This document shows, one piece after another, positions 36,695-44,529 of a stretch of 64,000 nt of DNA. How positions within the stretch are numbered: position 1 is the stretch's first letter; every line of letters starts with the position of its first letter. Below the pieces are notes generated by a model. That model made no database searches. It saw nothing but the letters and a program-made list of their open reading frames with translations, and was not told the origin of the DNA. The position numbers and the translations under genes are program-made. Origin of the DNA: Castellaniella denitrificans (lineage in GTDB: Bacteria; Pseudomonadota; Gammaproteobacteria; Burkholderiales; Burkholderiaceae_B); contig NZ_JBHSEZ010000004.1 in NCBI RefSeq assembly GCF_042653765.1, positions 62,001 to 126,000 of the forward strand, written 5' to 3'.

Positions 36695-39534
36695 TCCAGG
36701 GGCTCGTCGAACCAGTATCCCTGGCCTTCGTCGCAGCCCGCGTCGCGCAGCAACTCGTACTGGGCCTGGCGGGTGATGCCCTCGGCGGTCACCCGCAGGC
36801 CCAGCCGATGCGCCAGGGTGATGATGGCTTCGCTGACCATGGCGGCATGCTCGCCGTCCAGCAGCCGCTCGGTCGTCGCGCGCTCCAGCTTGAGGGTCTC
36901 GAACGGCAGCTCGTGCACCGCCAGCAGGGCCGGCATGCCGATCGACACGGCCCCCACGCTGAAGCGCAGCCCGGAATCATGCAGGCGCCGCAGCCGGTCC
37001 CGCACCTGGGGATCCTCGGCGATGAGCATGTGCTCGCTGAGTTCCAGCACCAGGCAATCCGGAGACAGGGCGAGCGCATCGAACAGCCCGAAGGCGACGT
37101 CCAGCCCGGCGTCCTCCAGGCCGAGCTGGCCGGGCGAGACGTTGATCGTCAGGCGCAGGTCCGGCGCCAGGTCCCTGCGCCAGCGGGCCAGTTGCCGGAT
37201 CGACTCGCGGAACACCCAGTCGCCCAGCGGCCGGATCAGCAGGCGCTCCTCCGCGAAGGGAATGAAGTCCGCCGGGGCGATCACGCCGAATTCCGGATGC
37301 CGCCAGCGCAGCAGGACCTCGGCCTGGACGATGCGCCCCGTCCGGAAGGCATGGATCGGCTGGAACAGGAGGAAGAACTGCCCGTCCTCGATGGCCTGCG
37401 GCAGGGCGTACATCAGGTCGCGCTGCATGCGCGCGCGTTCGCGCATGCTCCGGTCGAAATAATGGAAGCAGTTGCGGCCCGAGTCCTTGGCGACGTACAT
37501 CGCCATGTCCACGTGGCGCATCAGGGCCTCGGCATCCTCGGCATCCTGGGGATACAGGGCCACCCCCAGGCTGGCCGAGATCCGCAGGGGATCGCCGCCC
37601 AGGCGGTAGGGTTCGGTGATCCGGTCGAGAATGGCCCGGCACAGCGCGTCGATCCGCGCCTTGTCGGGCGTATCGCCCACGAGGACGACGAATTCGTCCC
37701 CCCCGAGGCGCGCCACGAAGCTGGTCTCGGGGGCCGCACAGGCCTGCAGGCGGCGGGCGACCTCGACCAGCAGCCGGTCGCCCGTCGCATGGCCCATGGA
37801 ATCGTTGATTTCCTTGAACAGGTCGAGATCCAGGAACAGCAGCGCCAGGGACTGCCCCGACTGGTCCGCGGACTGGACGGCGGCCCGCAGCCGCTCGTTG
37901 AAATACTGGCGGTTCGGCAGGCCGGTCAGGGGATCGTGATGCGCCTGGTTCCAGATCTGGGCTTCGATCTGCTTCTTCTGGGTCACGTCGCTGAGCATCG
38001 CCACCCGGCAATTGACGGAGCCGTCATGGTTCCAGGCCGTGTCCATGACGACGCGCTCGGCGTAGTCCTCGCCCGACTTGCGCTGGCCCCAGTATTCGCC
38101 TTCCCAGCGCCCCTGGGTGTTGATGGCGTGCCACATGTCGTCGTAGAAGTCGCGGTTGTGGCGGCCGGGCCGCAGCAGGGGCAGCAGCTCGCCCGCGATC
38201 TCGTCGGGCCAGAAGCCTGTCATGCGCGAATAGGCGGGATTGACGTCGATGACCACCCCGGCCGAATCGGTGATGGCGATGGCCTCGCTGCTGTTCTCGT
38301 AGGCGATGGCGGCCAGCTGGGCCGAGGATTCGGCCTGCTTGCGCTCGGTGATGTCCTGGACGATGCCGATGATGGAGACCTGCTCGCCCACCCGCACGGT
38401 CGAGCTGAACACCTCGATGTCGATCTCCGAACCGTCCTTGCGGCGGCCGTGGCGCTCGAAGCGCAGCGTGCCGTCCCGGCGGCTCTGGCTGGCCTTGATC
38501 GATTCGGCCATCAGGAAGCGCTCGCGCGGGGCCACGATGCTCAGCAGCGTCATGGCGTCGATCATCTCGCGCGGCTCGTAGCCGAAGATCTCGGCCATCT
38601 TGTGGCTGACGAAGGTGAAGCGCTCGTTCTCGACCAGGAAGATCCCCACGATGGAGTTCGACGCCAGGCCCTGGAAGATGGTGTCGGCCCGCAGCAGGCC
38701 GGCCTGGTCCTCGCGCATCTTGGCCAGCAGGTCGTGGACCTGCCGGATGCCGTCGTTGAAATCCCGGGCCACCTGGCCGAGCTCGCCCCGCCCCCGGTAG
38801 CCGATCCGGACGTCGTAATGCCCCTGGACCAGTTCGCGGCACGCGATCCGCAGTTCGCGCAGCGGCCGGACCAGATGGCGGCGCAGCATCAGATACAGGC
38901 CCAGCAGGAGGATCAGGTCCAGCAGCGCCAGCCCGCCGCTCGCCAGCAGCGCGCGGTCCTTGCCCTCGCGCAGCAGCGGCATCAGGACATCGGCGCAGGC
39001 GTCGAGCGTGCCGAGCAGGGTTTCGGCGTCGTCGGCCACCCACTGGCGCTGGACGACCTGCGGCAGTTCCTGCGCCTCGGCCGCGCGTTCGTCGCGCACG
39101 TAGGTGCCCAGCAGCACGGTCTGCACCCGGCCGCGCAGGGTGGCCCAGTCGCGCCGGATCCGGGGCAGGAAATCGCGCGCGGCGGCTTGCGCCAGGGCGG
39201 GAACCTCGCGGCCGTCGATGACACCGCCCTGGTCCAGGGCCTGCAAGGCGCGGTCCATGAGGTCCATTTCCTGGCTGAGCTGCCCGGCCTGCACCAAGGC
39301 GCCATCCGACAGGCGCATCGCCCGGACCGCCAGTTGCTGGCTGGAGACGCGCATGCGGTCCAGGGTGACGGCCTGGTCGAGCGCGCTCTCGTAGCGCGAC
39401 AGCAGGGAATGCACGGCGGCGGCATTGCCCAGCACGAAGACCAGCATGAACAGGAAGAAGACGGCTGACGCCGTCCCCGGTCCGAAGGAGGATCGGACCG
39501 CCGGCCATGCCGCGCGCGATGTGTGAGGGCTCAT
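36652..39534 (-). CDS. Membrane sensor with HAMP, PAS, PAS, GGDEF and degenerate EAL domains
   Basis: A 960-residue protein from the ATG at 39532-39534 (AGGGAAGG upstream). TM1 is near residues 23-41 (ASAVFFLFMLVFVLGN), a helical periplasmic sensor runs to about 175, TM2 lies near 180-200, and HAMP follows (RPLRELRIACRELVQGHY). Two PAS domains occupy about 250-510 (GLASNSIVGIFLVENERF; AIAYENSSEAIAITDSAG). The GGDEF domain has an intact RLGGDEFVVLVG near 610. The EAL domain near 700-950 keeps EVLLRWRHPEFG and INVSPGQLGL, but where SxDDFGTGxSS is expected it reads SVGAVSIGMPAL, losing the metal-binding Asp pair. Net diguanylate cyclase activity is likely. It overlaps lnt convergently. Confidence 0.92.
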   Translation of the reverse strand: MSPHTSRAAWPAVRSSFGPGTASAVFFLFMLVFVLGNAAAVHSLLSRYESALDQAVTLDRMRVSSQQLAVRAMRLSDGALVQAGQLSQEMDLMDRALQALDQGGVIDGREVPALAQAAARDFLPRIRRDWATLRGRVQTVLLGTYVRDERAAEAQELPQVVQRQWVADDAETLLGTLDACADVLMPLLREGKDRALLASGGLALLDLILLLGLYLMLRRHLVRPLRELRIACRELVQGHYDVRIGYRGRGELGQVARDFNDGIRQVHDLLAKMREDQAGLLRADTIFQGLASNSIVGIFLVENERFTFVSHKMAEIFGYEPREMIDAMTLLSIVAPRERFLMAESIKASQSRRDGTLRFERHGRRKDGSEIDIEVFSSTVRVGEQVSIIGIVQDITERKQAESSAQLAAIAYENSSEAIAITDSAGVVIDVNPAYSRMTGFWPDEIAGELLPLLRPGRHNRDFYDDMWHAINTQGRWEGEYWGQRKSGEDYAERVVMDTAWNHDGSVNCRVAMLSDVTQKKQIEAQIWNQAHHDPLTGLPNRQYFNERLRAAVQSADQSGQSLALLFLDLDLFKEINDSMGHATGDRLLVEVARRLQACAAPETSFVARLGGDEFVVLVGDTPDKARIDALCRAILDRITEPYRLGGDPLRISASLGVALYPQDAEDAEALMRHVDMAMYVAKDSGRNCFHYFDRSMRERARMQRDLMYALPQAIEDGQFFLLFQPIHAFRTGRIVQAEVLLRWRHPEFGVIAPADFIPFAEERLLIRPLGDWVFRESIRQLARWRRDLAPDLRLTINVSPGQLGLEDAGLDVAFGLFDALALSPDCLVLELSEHMLIAEDPQVRDRLRRLHDSGLRFSVGAVSIGMPALLAVHELPFETLKLERATTERLLDGEHAAMVSEAIITLAHRLGLRVTAEGITRQAQYELLRDAGCDEGQGYWFDEPLDQEAFERRLREQAG

Positions 39535-39708
39535 GCCTTCCCTGTCAGATGAACGGCGGCGACGTCGGGCCGATGTGCGGCCCGGGGCGCCATCCTCTGG
39601 CATGTTACCGGATGAGAGAAAAAGGACAACACGCTAACAACCGGAATCCACGGGCGGATATCGGGGTTTTGGTTCCGCGCGGCCGGACCGGCGGGCCGCA
39701 AAGGACGA
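39535..39708. other. Intergenic region before the tRNA terminator
   Basis: A stretch of 174 bp between the sensor gene start and the terminator. It should contain the sensor-gene promoter (minus strand). Nothing coding or repeated stands out. Confidence 0.4.
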
Positions 39709-39738
39709 AAGCCCTGCCGGCGTGGGCCGGCAGGGCTT
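39709..39738 (-). terminator. Rho-independent terminator of the tRNA-Asp gene
   Basis: A perfect 12-bp stem: AAGCCCTGCCGG at 39709-39720 pairs with CCGGCAGGGCTT at 39727-39738 around a 6-base loop. On the minus strand it is followed by TTTCGTCCTTT. It lies 12 bp beyond the CCA end of the tRNA remnant in the tRNA's direction, as expected for its native terminator. Confidence 0.85.
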
Positions 39739-39750
39739 CGTGGAATCTTG

Positions 39751-39799
39751 TGGCGGAGCGGACGGGGCTCGAACCCGCGACCCCCGGCGTGACAGGCCG
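39751..39799 (-). tRNA. 3' part of tRNA-Asp (GUC), 5' half missing
   Basis: Read on the minus strand this contains the end of an anticodon stem and loop CTGTCAC (anticodon GTC, complement of 39791-39793), the 3' stem strand, variable loop, T-arm GGTTCGAGCCCC and the acceptor end GTCCGCTCCGCCA ending at 39751. The 5' acceptor strand (expected GGAGCGG), D-arm and most of the 5' anticodon-stem strand are absent. The sequence beyond 39799 is unrelated. This is not a functional tRNA but the left-behind 3' half after prophage integration. Confidence 0.88.
39751..39799. other. attL: prophage attachment core in tRNA-Asp
   Basis: Tyrosine integrases of temperate phages often use the anticodon-loop-to-3'-end part of a tRNA as core and carry a copy that restores the gene at one junction. 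The truncated tRNA here marks the junction of chromosome (left) and prophage (right). The restored full tRNA-Asp with attR is predicted beyond 64000. The exact crossover cannot be placed from one junction. Confidence 0.8.
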
Positions 39800-39817
39800 A
39801 TGCCGGAACCTAGCAAA

Positions 39818-39903
39818 CATGCGGGTTTTCGGCCATTTTCAATTCCAAAAAGACGCAAATACTGTACCAGTTCATGCGGGTTTGCGCGGTTCAATTCCAA
39901 AAA
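39818..39903. repeat. Two imperfect direct repeats next to attL (possible integrase arm sites)
   Basis: CATGCGGGTTT...CAATTCCAAAAA occurs at 39818-39851 and again at 39873-39903. The ends are identical (11 bp and 12 bp) and the middle differs in length by 3 bp. Position just inside the prophage, beside the tRNA core, fits arm-type binding sites for integrase or sites for an excisionase. That function is inferred. Confidence 0.6.
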
Positions 39904-39914
39904 AAAGATGTAAA

Positions 39915-39970
39915 TTAGCGATGGCTAATTAGTGTTGGCTATTGACTTAACATTAGTCATGGCTAATAAT
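39915..39970 (+). promoter_or_regulatory. Prophage left-end promoter with three repressor-operator repeats
   Basis: TTGACT at 39942-39947 and AATAAT at 39965-39970 with 17 bp between make a strong sigma-70 promoter. Three 14-bp near-palindromes overlap it: TTAGCGATGGCTAA (39915-39928), TTAGTGTTGGCTAT (39929-39942) and TTAGTCATGGCTAA (39953-39966). The last covers the spacer and -10. The same motif, TTAGC-N4-GCTAA, occurs in the immunity region at 46511-46573, so the prophage repressor probably shuts this promoter in the lysogen. The first gene starts at 40003. Confidence 0.85.
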
Positions 39971-40002
39971 CCTCTTGAAGCCACACCTATTCGAGAGGAA
40001 AT

Positions 40003-40212
40003 ATGACCACCACCACCGCTTCCACCGCCGCCGACCTGTTCGCCGCGTCGGTTGCCCGTATCCAAGCTCAATTGGCCCGCCTGCAGGCCGCCGCCGACAA
40101 CCACTTTGGTGCTGACCCCGATCAGATCAACTGGGGGCATGTCGGGGATCTGGATCGCATCGAGGGCGCCCTGAAAATCGCCACCGACGCCGCCTTCAAC
40201 GAAGCCGAGTGA
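40003..40212 (+). CDS. Small hypothetical prophage protein
   Basis: A 69-residue protein of unknown function. The first ten residues are mostly Thr/Ala/Ser, followed by a predicted helix AASVARIQAQLARLQAAADNHF and an acidic second half with two more helices (VGDLDRIEGALKIATDAAF). It looks like a small helical-hairpin or coiled-coil protein. A good ribosome-binding site (GAGAGGAA) lies just before the ATG. It is the first gene of the transcription unit from the operator-controlled promoter at 39942-39970, so its expression should rise on induction. Confidence 0.7.
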   Translation: MTTTTASTAADLFAASVARIQAQLARLQAAADNHFGADPDQINWGHVGDLDRIEGALKIATDAAFNEAE

Positions 40213-40306
40213 TCCCGCACCCTGTCTCTGCTGGCGCGGGGACATGAGCGGGGCCATTCGGCCTCGGCTGGCCATGCCAGCCCATCGCATCCAGAGGAGT
40301 TTCTCC

Positions 40307-41284
40307 ATGTCCATCATCGGCATCGCCTTCGGCAAGCACCACGATAAAAAGTGGAAGCGCATCGACGAGGACGGCAGCGTCCTGTCGCCCTCGCGGCACC
40401 AGTTCAACGATCATCCGATCTTCTCCGGCATCACGGAAGAGGAAATCAACGGCCAGTCCATGGTGCGCGTCCCAGCTTTCTATTACCGCCACGGCACTAT
40501 CGTCGACGGTGATCTCGCTGGGAAAAAGGCGCTGTGGATCAGCCCGACCCCGGCCAACGGCTTTGAACGCCACCCCGCATTCATGCACCTCGGCGCGCCC
40601 ATCGACGAGTTCTGGATCGGGAAGTACCAGGGCGTCGAGGATCAGGGGCGCCTGGCATCAAAGCCAGGTCGCAAGCCATTCACCAACATCGATTTCGACG
40701 ACATTAAAAGCGCCGCCGCGCGCAATGGCGACGGCTGGATGCTCTGGAGCATCTATCAGTTGGCGGCGATCCAGATCCTGGCCCTGATTGAGCACGGCAC
40801 GCCTGACCTGGCGTCGGTTGTGGGCGCTGGCTATGTGGATGGAGACGGCGTGCGCGCCGTCGACGATGAGTTGGTCGCCCAGGCCGCGTATCGCGGGATC
40901 ACGGGCCTGTGGGGCAACGTGTGGCAGATGCTGCAAGGCCTGCAGACGAACGGCGACCGCGAATGGCGGATCTGGGACAAGGCCGGACGGCAGGATTTGA
41001 TCGACACCGGCATTGCTGCGCCCGAGAACGACTGGTTCCACCGTCGTCAGCGAAAGGCCGGCGCCGACTTCGATCTGGGGGCCGTGTTCCTGCCGAAAAA
41101 GACGCGCGACGCCCAGGGGGATTCAGGCTTCGGCGACTATTTCTGGGCCTGGCCGGACGGCGAGGTGGCCTACCACGGCGGGAATTGGAGCAGCGGCGCG
41201 ATCTGCGGGCTGTTCTGCTTGTACGTCAGCAACGCCGCGTCGGGCTCCAGCACGAATGTCGGCGGCCGCCTCGCAAAGGTGTAA
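40307..41284 (+). CDS. C-type-lectin/FGE-like fold protein resembling DGR variable (target) proteins
   Basis: A 325-residue protein. The C-terminal half has the formylglycine-generating-enzyme/C-type-lectin pattern: GITGLWGNVWQMLQGL near residue 205, a W-rich stretch DYFWAWPDGEVAYHGGNW near 280 and the terminal AASGSSTNVGGRLAKV. That end is laid out like the variable region of diversity-generating-retroelement targets such as Mtd. Most exposed positions use NNT/NNC codons, as variable regions do. A GC stem-loop (GCCCGC-CGA-GCGGGC, 41319-41333) follows the stop. No reverse transcriptase or template repeat is visible in this window. It sits in the attL-proximal unit, away from tail genes. A ligand- or receptor-binding role is inferred. 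RBS is AGAGGAG at 40293-40299. Confidence 0.7.
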   Translation: MSIIGIAFGKHHDKKWKRIDEDGSVLSPSRHQFNDHPIFSGITEEEINGQSMVRVPAFYYRHGTIVDGDLAGKKALWISPTPANGFERHPAFMHLGAPIDEFWIGKYQGVEDQGRLASKPGRKPFTNIDFDDIKSAAARNGDGWMLWSIYQLAAIQILALIEHGTPDLASVVGAGYVDGDGVRAVDDELVAQAAYRGITGLWGNVWQMLQGLQTNGDREWRIWDKAGRQDLIDTGIAAPENDWFHRRQRKAGADFDLGAVFLPKKTRDAQGDSGFGDYFWAWPDGEVAYHGGNWSSGAICGLFCLYVSNAASGSSTNVGGRLAKV

Positions 41285-41355
41285 GGCATCAAGTTTTTTG
41301 CGTCATGCAATCGGGCGCGCCCGCCGAGCGGGCCGCTCTCTGAACAGGAGCCGCC

Positions 41356-41490
41356 ATGTCCGCCACCCCCATCATCCCAGGCCGTCTGTACCGCGTGCGC
41401 GGTCAGGGGCTGGACGTCACCGTAATCGCCACCGACCCCGTGACGGCGATCATCATCATGCTGCCGGAGGTTGCGTCATGTGCGGCCTGA
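41356..41490 (+). CDS. Small hypothetical prophage protein (44 aa)
   Basis: A 44-residue protein starting MSATPIIPGRLYRVRGQGLD with AGGAG 7 bases before the ATG at 41356. The sequence continues with a short beta-like VTVIATDPVTAIIIMLPE. Proteins of this type, beginning with a RLYRVRG motif, occur in many siphovirus early regions without known function. Its end overlaps the next small gene at 41478 in another frame. Confidence 0.55.
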   Translation: MSATPIIPGRLYRVRGQGLDVTVIATDPVTAIIIMLPEVASCAA

Positions 41491-41585
41491 TGAGCCGTGC
41501 CCGCGTGGCGGTCAGATTGTACCGAGATCGCGCTCTGCGCTTGTCCTGGCGGGCAAGCTGGCGCATTGCCGGAGAGATGCAGTGA
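41478..41585 (+). CDS. Very small basic prophage protein (35 aa)
   Basis: A 35-residue, strongly basic peptide starting MCGLMSRARVAVRLYRD with Arg at regular spacing and Trp residues near the end. It overlaps its neighbours on both sides (13 bp with the 41356 gene; 4 bp, GTGA, with the 41582 gene), the usual packing of real phage genes. No function is known to me. The support is context and reading-frame continuity only. Confidence 0.45.
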   Translation: MCGLMSRARVAVRLYRDRALRLSWRASWRIAGEMQ

Positions 41586-41821
41586 GTCCCGCCCGAGGCG
41601 CCGCGCACGTTGAGGTCTTTCTGTCCGACGACGACCTGATCGCCTTCAACGTGCTGCTGGAAAAGCTGATCGTCGCAAACTACGGCGGCCAGCGCGACCT
41701 GTTCCTGTCGTTGGCTGATGGTGACCAGTCCATGGCCTCCGACATGCTCACCGGAGCCTGCCTGTTTCACATGGCGTCGCGGCGCGTCATGCGCGAGCGC
41801 AACATGCCGGAGGCTGCGTGA
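41582..41821 (+). CDS. Small hypothetical prophage protein (79 aa)
   Basis: A 79-residue protein starting at GTG 41582 (overlapping the previous stop as GTGA, with GGAGAG just upstream). The start EVFLSDDDLIAFNVLLEKLIVAN suggests a compact alpha/beta protein, and the end is basic (HMASRRVMRERNMPEAA). It overlaps the next gene by 4 bp. I do not recognise a family. Confidence 0.6.
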   Translation: MSPARGAAHVEVFLSDDDLIAFNVLLEKLIVANYGGQRDLFLSLADGDQSMASDMLTGACLFHMASRRVMRERNMPEAA

Positions 41822-42090
41822 AAAAGGACAGCCCGGCCCGGCCCTTTACGGACGAACAGCTTGAGCACGCGCGCGCCGCCGCGCGGCTGGATATATCGCT
41901 CGACGATGCGCTGCGCTCCCCGGCCCTGGCCCGCTGCCTGGAAATCACGGCGGAGGTCATGGCCGTCGATCCGGGTCTCGTCCGTGGCCGCAACGAGCGC
42001 CGGGTGCCGGAAGTCGCCCAGACCAGAAGCGTCGCCGCCGCGCCAGTCATCGATGTGAAGCGTGTTGCTGCGGGCGACAGGGACGACTGA
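41818..42090 (+). CDS. Hypothetical prophage protein (90 aa)
   Basis: A 90-residue soluble protein starting at GTG 41818 within the previous stop. The segment FTDEQLEHARAAARLDISLDDALRSPALARCLEI is helical, and the C-terminal part is rich in Arg/Val and Asp. No motif identifies its function. It is part of the dense small-gene series between the lectin-like gene and the cytosine methyltransferase. Confidence 0.6.
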   Translation: MKKDSPARPFTDEQLEHARAAARLDISLDDALRSPALARCLEITAEVMAVDPGLVRGRNERRVPEVAQTRSVAAAPVIDVKRVAAGDRDD

Positions 42091-42092
42091 TC

Positions 42093-42503
42093 ATGAAATC
42101 GAAACGCCGCATACCACGCCCCGTGCGCATCCCCGTCACGCGCGCCCTGCGCGATGAGTTCGCCATGCTGCTTTACACGTCGCTCTGGAGCCTGGAGCAC
42201 ACCCCCGGCGTTGATCCATTCGACAACCTCGCCGGCGTTTTCAACGTGGTGCAGCTTGCGCTCGAGCACGATGCAAAGCACAGCCATGAGGCGCGCCTCA
42301 TCACAGGCGGCGCCGCTGCGCTGAACCAGGCGATGAGCCGGGTCATGTCCGGCAAGCCTCCCGCCGACCACGAAATTTTGCCCATCCGCGTGGGCGTCAG
42401 AACCATAGATACCCTGCTCGGCCGCCTGGACGTGTCCGTCCTGTACGCCGCCATGCAGCGCCTGCGCCGATTGCGCGCCACAACCCAAAAAAGAGAGCCA
42501 TGA
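42093..42503 (+). CDS. Hypothetical prophage protein (136 aa)
   Basis: A 136-residue protein, basic at the start (MKSKRRIPRPVRIPVTRALRDEF), then mainly helical (LYTSLWSLEHTPGVDPFDNLA, VVQLALEHDAKHSHEARL) with a basic C-terminus. It overlaps the methyltransferase by 4 bp (ATGA), so translation is probably coupled. The same pattern of gene directly before a cytosine methyltransferase is common in siphoviruses, but I know no function. Confidence 0.65.
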   Translation: MKSKRRIPRPVRIPVTRALRDEFAMLLYTSLWSLEHTPGVDPFDNLAGVFNVVQLALEHDAKHSHEARLITGGAAALNQAMSRVMSGKPPADHEILPIRVGVRTIDTLLGRLDVSVLYAAMQRLRRLRATTQKREP

Positions 42504-44503
42504 AAGACCAGAGCCAGATCGCCCTGCCGTTTCCGGGAGAACTCATCATCGACAACTTCGCCGGCGGCGGAGGCACCAGCACCGGCCTCGAGGCGGCCTT
42601 CGGCAGGCCCGTCGATATTGCGATCAACCATGACCCCGAGGCGCTTGCCATGCACGCGCTCAACCATCCGTACACCCGCCACCTGTGCGAGTCCGTGTGG
42701 GACGTTGACCCGATCAAGGTGACGCGCAATCAGCCGGTTGGCCTGGTCTGGCTCTCGCCCGATTGCAAGCACTTCAGCAAGGCCAAGGGCGGCACGCCTG
42801 TATCCAAGGAAATCAGGGGCCTGGCCTGGATCGCCATGCGCTGGGCAGCGCTGTGCCGCCCGCGCGTCATCATGCTGGAGAACGTCGAGGAATTCCAGAC
42901 CTGGGGGCCGGTGATCGCCGACCGAGATGGCGCGCTGCGCCCAGACCCCGCCCGGAAGGGACAGACGTTTCGCAGCTTCGTCCGGCAGATCCGCCAGCAT
43001 GGCTACGCTGTCGACTGGCGCGAGTTGCGGGCCTGCGACAACGGCGCGCCCACGATCCGCAAGCGCCTGTTTCTGGTTGCCCGCCGCGACGGCCTACCGA
43101 TCACCTGGCCCGACGCCACGCACGCGGAACCCGCCGACCGGCGTGTGCTGGCTGGGCTGCTCGCACCGTTTCGCACGGCGGCGGAATGCATCGACTTCGA
43201 CCTGCCCGCCGTCTCGATTTTCGAGCGCAAGAAGCCGCTGGCGGCCAATACTCAACGGCGCGTCGCAAAGGGCCTGTGGCGCCACGTCTTGACCAGCCAA
43301 CGGCCCTACATCGTCACGAACACCACCGGGCATTCCGGGGCTGGTGTCGATCAGCCGATGTCGACCGTCACGACCGGCGGGCACCACATGCTGGCCCAGC
43401 CAGTCTTGGCGCCTTACCTGACGGAGCATGCCAATGCGAGCAACCAGCGCACCATGCCGGCAGATGAACCCCTGCGTACCATCTGCGCGCAGGTCAAGGG
43501 CGGACATTTCAGCGTCGTGGCCCCGGCGCTTGCCCCTTTGCGTGGCACCAGCGAAGGGCACATGGGCGGACACAGCGTCGCGCAGCCTCTTTCCACGGTG
43601 TCGGCTGGCGGCACGCATCACGCTTTGGTGGCAGCACACCTCGCCCACCTGACGCATCACGGCGACCGGGCCGGATCTACGCCGGCAGAGCCGCTTCCGA
43701 CCGTGACGGGCGCGCATCGAGGCGAGCAGGCCCTTGTGGTCGCCAACCTGGTGGATATGGGTCATGGTGAGTCCTGCAGCACGGGCGCCAGGCGCTGGAG
43801 CAGCGGCGTGCGGTCGCTCGAGACGCCGCTGAACTCGGTTACGGCCAGCAGTTCGCCCAGCGCCCTCACGGCAGCGTTCTTCGAACAAGCGAACGGCGGA
43901 TTCTACGACGGCGACGGGCGCGCCGCCGGCGCGCCACTGTCCACGATTACGTCCAGTGGCAGCAATCAGCGCCTGATCACGGCCTACCTGGTGAAGTACT
44001 ACAGTTCAGGCGGGCAGTGGCAGGGCATAGGTGAGCCGATGCATACCCTGCCCACAAAGGGCCGCATGGGCCTGGTGCAGGTGGTGCAGATCCCCGCCGA
44101 CAGCCTGTTGCCAAAACATCGCGCCAAGGCGCGCGCCTGCGCTGCGCTGCTGCACGATCACCTGCCCGATCACTTCGCAGCGCCGGCAGAAATGGTGCTG
44201 ATGGCCTATGGCGGCGTCTGGTGGGTGCTGGTCGATATCACGCTCCGAATGCTCAAGGCCCGCGAGCTTTATCGCGCGCAGTCCTTTCCGGACAGCTACA
44301 TCATCGACGAGATCCCTGATCCGAAGCTGCTATTCCGCGATGGTGTCCAAGTGCCGGGCGACCCGCGCCTGCTGCCCAGAATCCCGCTTTCCATCACCGC
44401 CCAGATTCGCATGTGCGGCAACAGCGTGTCGCCCGCCCAGGCCCAGGCCCTGATCGCGGCCAATTTCCGCCACGAAGCCCTTTTCATGGATCGCGTCGCC
44501 TGA
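42500..44503 (+). CDS. DNA (cytosine-5) methyltransferase with a repeat-rich target-recognition region
   Basis: A 667-residue C5-methyltransferase. Motif I is NFAGGGGTSTGLEAAF near residue 20, motif IV SPDCKHFSK near 86 (a PDC variant of the usual PPC, Cys retained), motif VI ENVEEF near 128, motif VIII RKRLFLVARR near 187 and motif X MCGNSVSPAQAQALI near 640. Between VIII and IX at least seven degenerate units of form P-L/M-x-T-V-T-x-x-G-G recur every 33-45 residues (near 284, 322, 361, 397, 441, 478, 511). These probably build a beta-rich target-recognition domain. No partner endonuclease is nearby, so it probably protects phage DNA from host restriction. Confidence 0.92.
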   Translation: MKDQSQIALPFPGELIIDNFAGGGGTSTGLEAAFGRPVDIAINHDPEALAMHALNHPYTRHLCESVWDVDPIKVTRNQPVGLVWLSPDCKHFSKAKGGTPVSKEIRGLAWIAMRWAALCRPRVIMLENVEEFQTWGPVIADRDGALRPDPARKGQTFRSFVRQIRQHGYAVDWRELRACDNGAPTIRKRLFLVARRDGLPITWPDATHAEPADRRVLAGLLAPFRTAAECIDFDLPAVSIFERKKPLAANTQRRVAKGLWRHVLTSQRPYIVTNTTGHSGAGVDQPMSTVTTGGHHMLAQPVLAPYLTEHANASNQRTMPADEPLRTICAQVKGGHFSVVAPALAPLRGTSEGHMGGHSVAQPLSTVSAGGTHHALVAAHLAHLTHHGDRAGSTPAEPLPTVTGAHRGEQALVVANLVDMGHGESCSTGARRWSSGVRSLETPLNSVTASSSPSALTAAFFEQANGGFYDGDGRAAGAPLSTITSSGSNQRLITAYLVKYYSSGGQWQGIGEPMHTLPTKGRMGLVQVVQIPADSLLPKHRAKARACAALLHDHLPDHFAAPAEMVLMAYGGVWWVLVDITLRMLKARELYRAQSFPDSYIIDEIPDPKLLFRDGVQVPGDPRLLPRIPLSITAQIRMCGNSVSPAQAQALIAANFRHEALFMDRVA

Positions 44504-44529
44504 CGCGCACGCCCCTCGGAGAAATCACT

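Noticed and set aside
39800..39840. Search for the 5' half of tRNA-Asp right of the remnant
   Set aside because: No GGAGCGG acceptor strand or D-arm is present; the sequence is phage DNA.
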